Below are positions 58,718-64,000 of a stretch of DNA of 64,000 nucleotides, one piece after another. The position numbers were made by a program, and so were the translations under genes. Below the pieces are notes generated by a model, which saw only the letters and a program-made list of their open reading frames with translations, was not told where the DNA came from and did no database searches. Position 1 is the stretch's first letter, and every line of letters begins with the position of its first letter. Source of the stretch: Melastoma dodecandrum (taxonomy: Eukaryota > Streptophyta > Magnoliopsida > Myrtales > Melastomataceae); contig JARUPY010000387.1 of NCBI GenBank assembly GCA_029817715.1, forward strand, positions 7,192,001 to 7,256,000. The letters run 5' to 3'.

Positions 58718-59665
58718 GGCCAAATTATCCGATTCATACTAAATTATACTGATTTTTTCTCATTTATCATATGTTTGCATAATATCTTCATATATCCTAA
58801 AGTTACTCCGTTACCTCTTATCTATCCTCCGTCTATCGTCCGACTAACAGAGGTTGATGTGGCGCTGACATGTCACTAACGCCATCAATCGCCTCGCCGT
58901 CGGAAGATCACTATTTGACGAAATGTCACAATTAGTTCCCAAATAATTAAAATATTTCTAATTAGGTCCAAAATCGGCGACCCAACTCTAAACCCTCAAA
59001 TCGGTCATAGATCCTAAATCCCCAAATCCTTTCCCACCGTCCTCGACCCACCATCTTCGACTTGGCATTCACGACCTCCTGAACCATGACTAGCCATCCC
59101 GACCTTCTACGATACACCACCCCTAAACCCCGATTCGTATGTTTCGAACCCCTGTCCGCACCACTTTCTCCACATTGTTCAAGTCGATCTCGTTGAGACA
59201 AATGGTGATGCAACTTCTTCCTCATGCAGAGCGTCACCTCCCCCATGTGAGCACCTACGTGACCACCTCCCCCCTCCCCCTCCTCCCTTTCCTTTTATAA
59301 ATTTTTATTACTCCCCTTGGCCAAATCTTCAACCCTTGCCCACACACCATCTTCATCCTCTGTTTCTCGTTTGTCCTCTTCGAAGAGCAATATCATCCCG
59401 ACAAGGAAAGGCCATGGCGGAGCGTGAGCGCGAGAGACTCGATTTGGGGGTTTAGTGTCAATTTGCCCGATTTATTTTGTGACAGCGGGGCGACTAACGA
59501 CGTTAGTGCCATGTCAGCGTCAAGTCAACTTCCGTGAGTCAGACAACTGACGGAGGATATATAAGGAGTAACGGAGTAAGTTTAAGATATATGGATATAT
59601 TATATAAACGATAGGATAAATCGAAAAAAACCTGTATAGTTTAGGATAAATCGGATAATTTGGAC
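58718..59665. mobile_element. Non-autonomous MULE-type element, 948 bp
   Basis: Long inverted repeats: GGCCAAATTATCCGATT at the left matches the reverse complement of the right end (GTCCAAATTATCCGATT). Similarity continues about 180 bp through ATATATCCTAAA, TTACTCCGTTACC and CTGACATG-CACTAACG. The 9 bp duplication is perfect, as in Mutator-type elements. The interior (58960-59440) has minus-strand frames such as 58962-59246 and a TATAAA near 59297, but no transposase. Confidence 0.92.
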
Positions 59666-59674
59666 TTTGAAGAT
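59666..59674. repeat. 9 bp target site duplication, right copy
   Basis: TTTGAAGAT, the gag sequence resuming after the insertion. Confidence 0.9.
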
Positions 59675-60664
59675 TTATGTTGAACTTTCAAGTACAATAA
59701 ACTATTGGCAGAAGCAATCAAGTTATGGCTATTTCCATTCTCGCTTCAGGATAAAGCCAAATCATGATTATATTCGCTGCACGATGAATCAGTCAGCTCG
59801 TGGGATGATCTTGTAAAGCATTTTTTATCCAAATACTACCCCCTGAGCAGGACCATAACGATAAGAAATGACATCACTTCATTTCGCCAGCTACCCAATG
59901 AATCGATGTATGAAGCATAGGATAAATTCAAGGAGTTGCAAAGGTTATGTCCCCGCCACGATACACCTAAATGGATTTGGTTCAAAGCTAGGATGGTGGA
60001 GCAACTTCAATCGATAATAAATTCAGCTGCTAGGCGTACAATAATGAACAAAACACTGGAAGATGCTTTGGAATTGTTTGAAGCAATAGCCATTAATGGG
60101 CAGAAAAGAACACCAACAAGGGCGTTTATCATCAACTTGATGTAATAACAGCACTCAGTGCCCGTTTGGAAACTCTTACAAAAGAAATGGTTGCATTACG
60201 GACCTCATATTAAACATCTAATAACGTTCGTGATAATTTGCAGGTCATGGAAATGTAAAAATCGACGAGGTAAATTATGTGGGTGCCAGCAACCCTTTTT
60301 ATAATACATACAATCCAGGATGGCGGAGTCACCCCAATGGTTATTGACGAAATAACCAAGACCCTCAAGATCTAGTCCAGCCAAGAATAAGCTAACCACC
60401 AGGCTTTACAGTTACAATACGACAACCCATAGGTGAGCCCATATCTAGTGTTGAAGATTTGCTGAGACAAGTGCTTGCAAGCAACGAAGACATCCGGAAA
60501 CAACATGAGGAGACATGAGAGCAACAAGAAATGATGTTAAAGGACCATGAAACTTCAATCAAGCTATTGGAGATGCACATGGGTGAAATCGTAGGATCAC
60601 TGCATGCGACCTCATGGAGTGCTACCTAGCAATACTCTAGGAGAATTGTTCAAGAGAGAACATG

Positions 60665-61250
60665 ACGACAGCCAAATTTAGAAAAATTCTTTAAACGGCT
60701 CTTCTCAACCCTAAACACAAAGGTCCTATTTGTAGTGGACTGAAAATGGGTTAAACCTAGCTCCAAATTAGGCCCAAATGAGAAAGACCAAACGCTAATA
60801 AAAAACATGTCCAAAATTATTAATTAAAGAAACTAGGCTTGTCGCCGGCTAGGCCTTCCGTCAAGCATGTCCCGACTTAGAGCGATCTCCATTTCCCTGG
60901 TCTCGAGTTTTCCTTGAAAGAGTATAAGCCGATCTCGACATGAACCCCATATTCTTGATCTCGAGATGAACATCTGTCTTCTCGAATTGACGAATCAACT
61001 AGACCACTTCACCACCGTGAAGGTACTGTCCATCTCGATAGCCCATCTCAAGTCGTTCCCGATTTCGCCTTGCTCGATCCAACTCGCATTATCCTCCCTT
61101 TACTGAAGAAAATTTGTCCTCAAATAAGGGGCTCCTCATCATCTTCGTACGATGCGAGATCCTAGATGTTAAATGTCGCCAACACTCCAAACTCCCCTAG
61201 CAAGTCGATCGTGTACTCCCCATCTTCATCGCGAACACGTCTGTACCAGT
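60665..61250 (-). mobile_element. Truncated gypsy fragment (LTR plus 3' pol end) inside Athila
   Basis: Minus strand: the coding tail with ASYEDDEEPL, a purine tract AAAGGGAGGA at about 61092-61101, then LTR start TAATGCGAGTTGG at 61091 running down to CAGCCAAATTTAG near 60670. Same family as gypsy-1, independently diverged. Both ends are truncated and there is no target duplication of the usual kind. Confidence 0.8.
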
Positions 61251-61269
61251 ATGTTGTTTGGCAAGAACT

Positions 61270-61860
61270 CCAAACAACTTGATACAACAATACCAGTATG
61301 TACTAACCATGTTCCTCTAGTTCCAAAACATCCTTTTCCCTCAAAAAGCATGCTGACGAGCAACTTTTTAAAAAGCTGCAGATTAACATACCATTCGTGG
61401 AGGCTCTTGAGCAAATGTCGAGCTACGGAAAGTTCACGAAGGACATTCTCTCGAATAAAAGAAAGTTATGTGGTTATGAAACAATCTCCTTGACAGAAGG
61501 ATCCAGCACGATCTTATAAAGGAAACTTCATCCTAAGCTTAATGATTTGGGTAAGTAAACCATCCTGTGTAAAAATGAGAATTATTTCTTCAAATGCGTT
61601 ATGTGACCTAGGAGCGAGTATCAATCTGATGCCATTCTCTGTTTTTGAGAAATTGATTATTGTTGAGGTAAGACCGACATCACTCACGTTACAAATAGCG
61701 ATCTTTCTTATATTTATCCTAAGGGTATTGTAGAGGATGATTTGGTGAAGGTAGACATGTTCATATTTTATGCTGATTTTGTAATCCTCGACTATGAAAA
61801 AGATTATAAGATTCCCATCATCCTAGGACGACAATTCTAAGCCAGGAGGAGAACATAAAT
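61270..61860 (+). pseudogene. Athila protease region
   Basis: Linker with KLQINIPFVEALEQM, SSYGKFTKDIL (about 61370-61460), then the aspartic protease 61560-61850: ALCDLGASINLMPFSVFEKL (DLGAS active site near 61610), and [17 protein letters not shown] near 61790-61830. At least two frameshifts and one stop. Confidence 0.85.
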
Positions 61861-62159
61861 TGATTTCCATAAGGGAGAACTCACGATGATAGTTCATGAC
61901 CAAGATGTAATCTTCAATATAAAGATGTCTAATGAGTTTGATGAGCGCAGATTTGTGGACATAATCGAAGAGTTTTCTCCAAGACATTTGTGGAATCCTA
62001 TGAGTTGGAGTCAGGGGAGGAAAGGTTGGATGAAAATGCACCACATGACAAGGAATTTGAGAAAGAAGATGTAGCATATATACGTCAGTATCAAAGGGTG
62101 GAACCACATAGTTGTCCTTCATCGTCAGCAAAACCTTCCATTGAAGAACCCCCAAAGTT

Positions 62160-63290
62160 ATAACTAAAATTGTGGCACGAACTATTGAAATATTCGTACT
62201 TGGGTAAGGAAAACACTCTTTCAGTTATCACTTCATCTTCATTGACTAACAAGAAGGAAGAGATGTTGTTACAAGTGCTCCGAGAGCATAAACCAGCCAT
62301 TGGATGGACAATCACAGACATCAACGGGATTAATCCGACACTTTGTATGCATAAGATCGTGTTGTACAATGACAAAAAGCCCACAGTTGAACAACAGTGA
62401 AGACTAAACCTGCACAAGAAGGATGTGGTGAGAAAAGAAATTAAGTGGCTTGATGCAGGTATTAGTTATCCGATGTTGGATAGTTCTTAGGTGAGTCTAA
62501 TACAAATTGTGCTGAAGAAAGTAGATATGAATGTCGTCGAAAATAGCAAAAATGAACTCATCCCAACAAGGACATTCACGAGCTAGAGAGTATGGATGGG
62601 CATTCCCAACAAAAATCCCACAGTTGGCCAAAGGATTTCTAAGAGTGGCATTGAAGTTGACAAGGCTAAAGTGAAGACAATCGAGAATCTACAGCTTCCA
62701 GCATTGATAAAAGGTGTACGAAAGCCAGAATTTTATAAGCGATTCATAAAATAATTCTTTAAGATCACCAAACCGTTATGTAACCTCCAGGAGAAAGCCA
62801 AACCCTTTGTGTTTGACAATAAGTGTATAGAGGCATCTCTTGAGTTGAAGGGAAGGTTAGTCTCCACCCGGATCACTAAAGCTCCTGATTGTACTCTTTC
62901 GTTTCAACTTAGGTGTGATATTAGTAACAACCATAGGAGCAGTTTAAGGGTAGAAAATGGATAAGCATTTTCATGCAATATGTTATGCTAGCAAACACTA
63001 GATTCAGCGTAGGTAAATAACACAACAAAGAAAGACATGTTAGTACTTGTATTTGCTTTTGATAAGTTTCGATCATATCTGATTGGATCTGTAGTTATTG
63101 TTCATACTAACCATGCAACTATAAGATACTTAATTTCTAAATCAGACGCAATGACATGACTAATTCGTTGGGTTTTATTGTTGCAAGAATTCGACCTAAC
63201 TATTGTTGACAGGAAAGGGACCGAGAACCAAGTGGCAGATTACTTTTCAAGCTTGGAAGATGGAAATGTGACTGCACATTCAACATTGAT
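62160..63290 (+). pseudogene. Athila RT/RNase H with deleted RT core
   Basis: N-terminal RT part 62160-62570 (LGKENTLSVITSSSLTN, VLREHKPAIGWTITDING, CMHKIVLYND, IKWLDAGI). Near 62580-62640 the reading jumps from the NELIPTRTFTS position straight to SKSGIEVDKAKVK, which normally lies after the catalytic YxDD. The palm with the active site is missing. The connection (KPEFYKRFIK) and RNase H follow, ending [17 protein letters not shown] near 63215-63265. Confidence 0.85.
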
Positions 63291-63299
63291 GTAGCTACA

Positions 63300-63740
63300 C
63301 CGTGGTACGCCAACTATGTGAACTACATCGCAACAAACGTTCTCGCTCTTGACATCACAAGTCAGCAACGTAAAAGATTGTACATGAGGTTAAGTTTTAT
63401 ATGTGGGATGAACCTCTTCTTTTCAATTAATGTGCAGACCAAGTCATTCGACGATGCGTCCCTGAACAGGAAATGATGTGGATTCCTGCGCAATGCCATG
63501 CAGCTCCATACGGTAGACATTTTGGCAATCACAAAACCGCAACAAAAGTTCTCCAGTCAGGTTTAGTTTGACCTACTCTCTTTAAAGATGCACATAATTT
63601 TGTTGTTCATTGTTATCGTCGCCAACGTGCGGGAAAAATTTCTTGTCGTGACAACAAGCCGTTGTAGAACATATTAAAAGTGGAAATCTTTGATGTGTGG
63701 GGAATAGACTTCATGGGACCGTTTGTTGATGTCACTATAC
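63300..63740 (+). pseudogene. Athila integrase N-terminal region
   Basis: HHCC zinc-finger region about 63500-63650 (FGNHKT-, LFKDAHNFVVHCYRRQRAG-like reading in shifting frames), then VEIFDVWGIDFMGPF at about 63680-63725 with the first catalytic Asp. The element is cut here by another gypsy fragment. Confidence 0.8.
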
Positions 63741-64000
63741 TGCCAACTGATGACGCTTGTGGAGAATTAAAGTTTCCTTCTTCCTGCAAGCAATAAAGTG
63801 AGCAATCTTCGAGAACCGATCCACAACAACCATAATCGAGTCCTTCTGTCGTTGTGTTCGGGGCAGTCCAAGGACGAAATCCATGCTCACATGCTCCCAT
63901 GGACGATCAGTTACAAGCAATGGTGTGTAGAAACCTTGGCGCTGGACGTAACTCTTTGCGCATTGACAAGTTGCGCAACGTTGGATCAACTTGTGTACGT
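63741..64000 (-). pseudogene. Gypsy integrase fragment, gypsy-1 family, running off the window
   Basis: Minus strand 63735-63989 reads QRCATCQCAKSYVQRQGFY, ERPWEH-like [36 protein letters not shown]. It matches the gypsy-1 integrase at 34534-34800. It is intact over 84 codons; the rest lies beyond the window end. Confidence 0.88.

Larger units (their letters stand above)
58490..60660 (+). pseudogene. Athila gag, interrupted by a MULE-type element
   Basis: Gag sequence lies at 58490-58717 and, after the 948 bp insertion, from 59675. Gag core: IKLWLFPFSLQDKAKS, SWDDLVKHFLSKYYP, RNDITSFRQLPNESMYEA, then the 69-codon frame 59936-60145. Further down are LKDHETSIKLLEMHMGEI and LPSNTLGELFKRE (to about 60660), typical of the Athila gag-protease linker. 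TGA/TAG codons replace several Trp positions. The linker is then broken by a truncated gypsy fragment. Confidence 0.85.

Overview
The window looks like plant nuclear heterochromatin, most likely from a eudicot: AT-rich, gene-poor and built from nested mobile elements. Ty1/copia of the SIRE/Maximus type, Ty3/gypsy of Athila and other types, hAT and Mutator-like DNA transposons, and endogenous pararetrovirus fragments are all present. I found no host gene I would defend as intact, and no tRNA, rRNA or CRISPR array. The species cannot be named from what is visible.

Layout: 1-9.57 kb holds a hAT-type non-autonomous element (770-1741) and a decayed minus-strand copia element between two diverged LTR-like repeats (about 2.3-8.1 kb). 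From about 9.575 to 39.345 kb lies one old Mutator-like element (MULE) with long, diverged inverted terminal repeats. It carries a FAR1-like transposase gene (plus strand, about 11.7-13.7 kb) and a convergent Ulp1-like cysteine protease gene (minus strand) that still shows introns. That protease gene is cut in two by later insertions. The first is a 15,134 bp non-autonomous LTR retrotransposon (15159-30292) with 4,517 bp LTRs, perfect 5 bp target duplications, and LTRs that differ at only about nine positions. The second is a decayed Ty3/gypsy element (30380-36102) with its own target duplication ATAAC.

The large element has no gag or pol, so it is of the LARD class. Its primer site resembles that of Tat/Ogre-type elements. 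Each LTR carries, upstream of the TATA box, a decayed fragment of a plant GLTSCR1-domain gene (BRM-associated BRIP1/2 type), so it has captured and multiplied a piece of a chromatin-remodelling subunit gene.

The part beyond 39.3 kb contains an old LTR relic of the LARD family (41.4-42.25 kb), a fresh 339 bp tandem duplication (43.27-43.95 kb), a minus-strand gypsy protease relic (about 45.9-46.2 kb), a minus-strand copia gag relic (48.48-49.06 kb) and a scrambled endogenous caulimovirid locus (about 51.3-57.0 kb) with direct and inverted copies of the movement/coat region and an inverted RT piece. Last is an Athila element (about 57.2-63.7 kb). Its gag is interrupted by a 948 bp MULE-type element with a perfect 9 bp duplication, its gag-protease junction by a truncated gypsy fragment, and its RT core is deleted.

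All protein-coding signals are broken by stops or frameshifts. The youngest event is the LARD insertion; MULE, copia, Athila and viral pieces are older. Domain identities rest on motif recognition by eye, and no database search was run.
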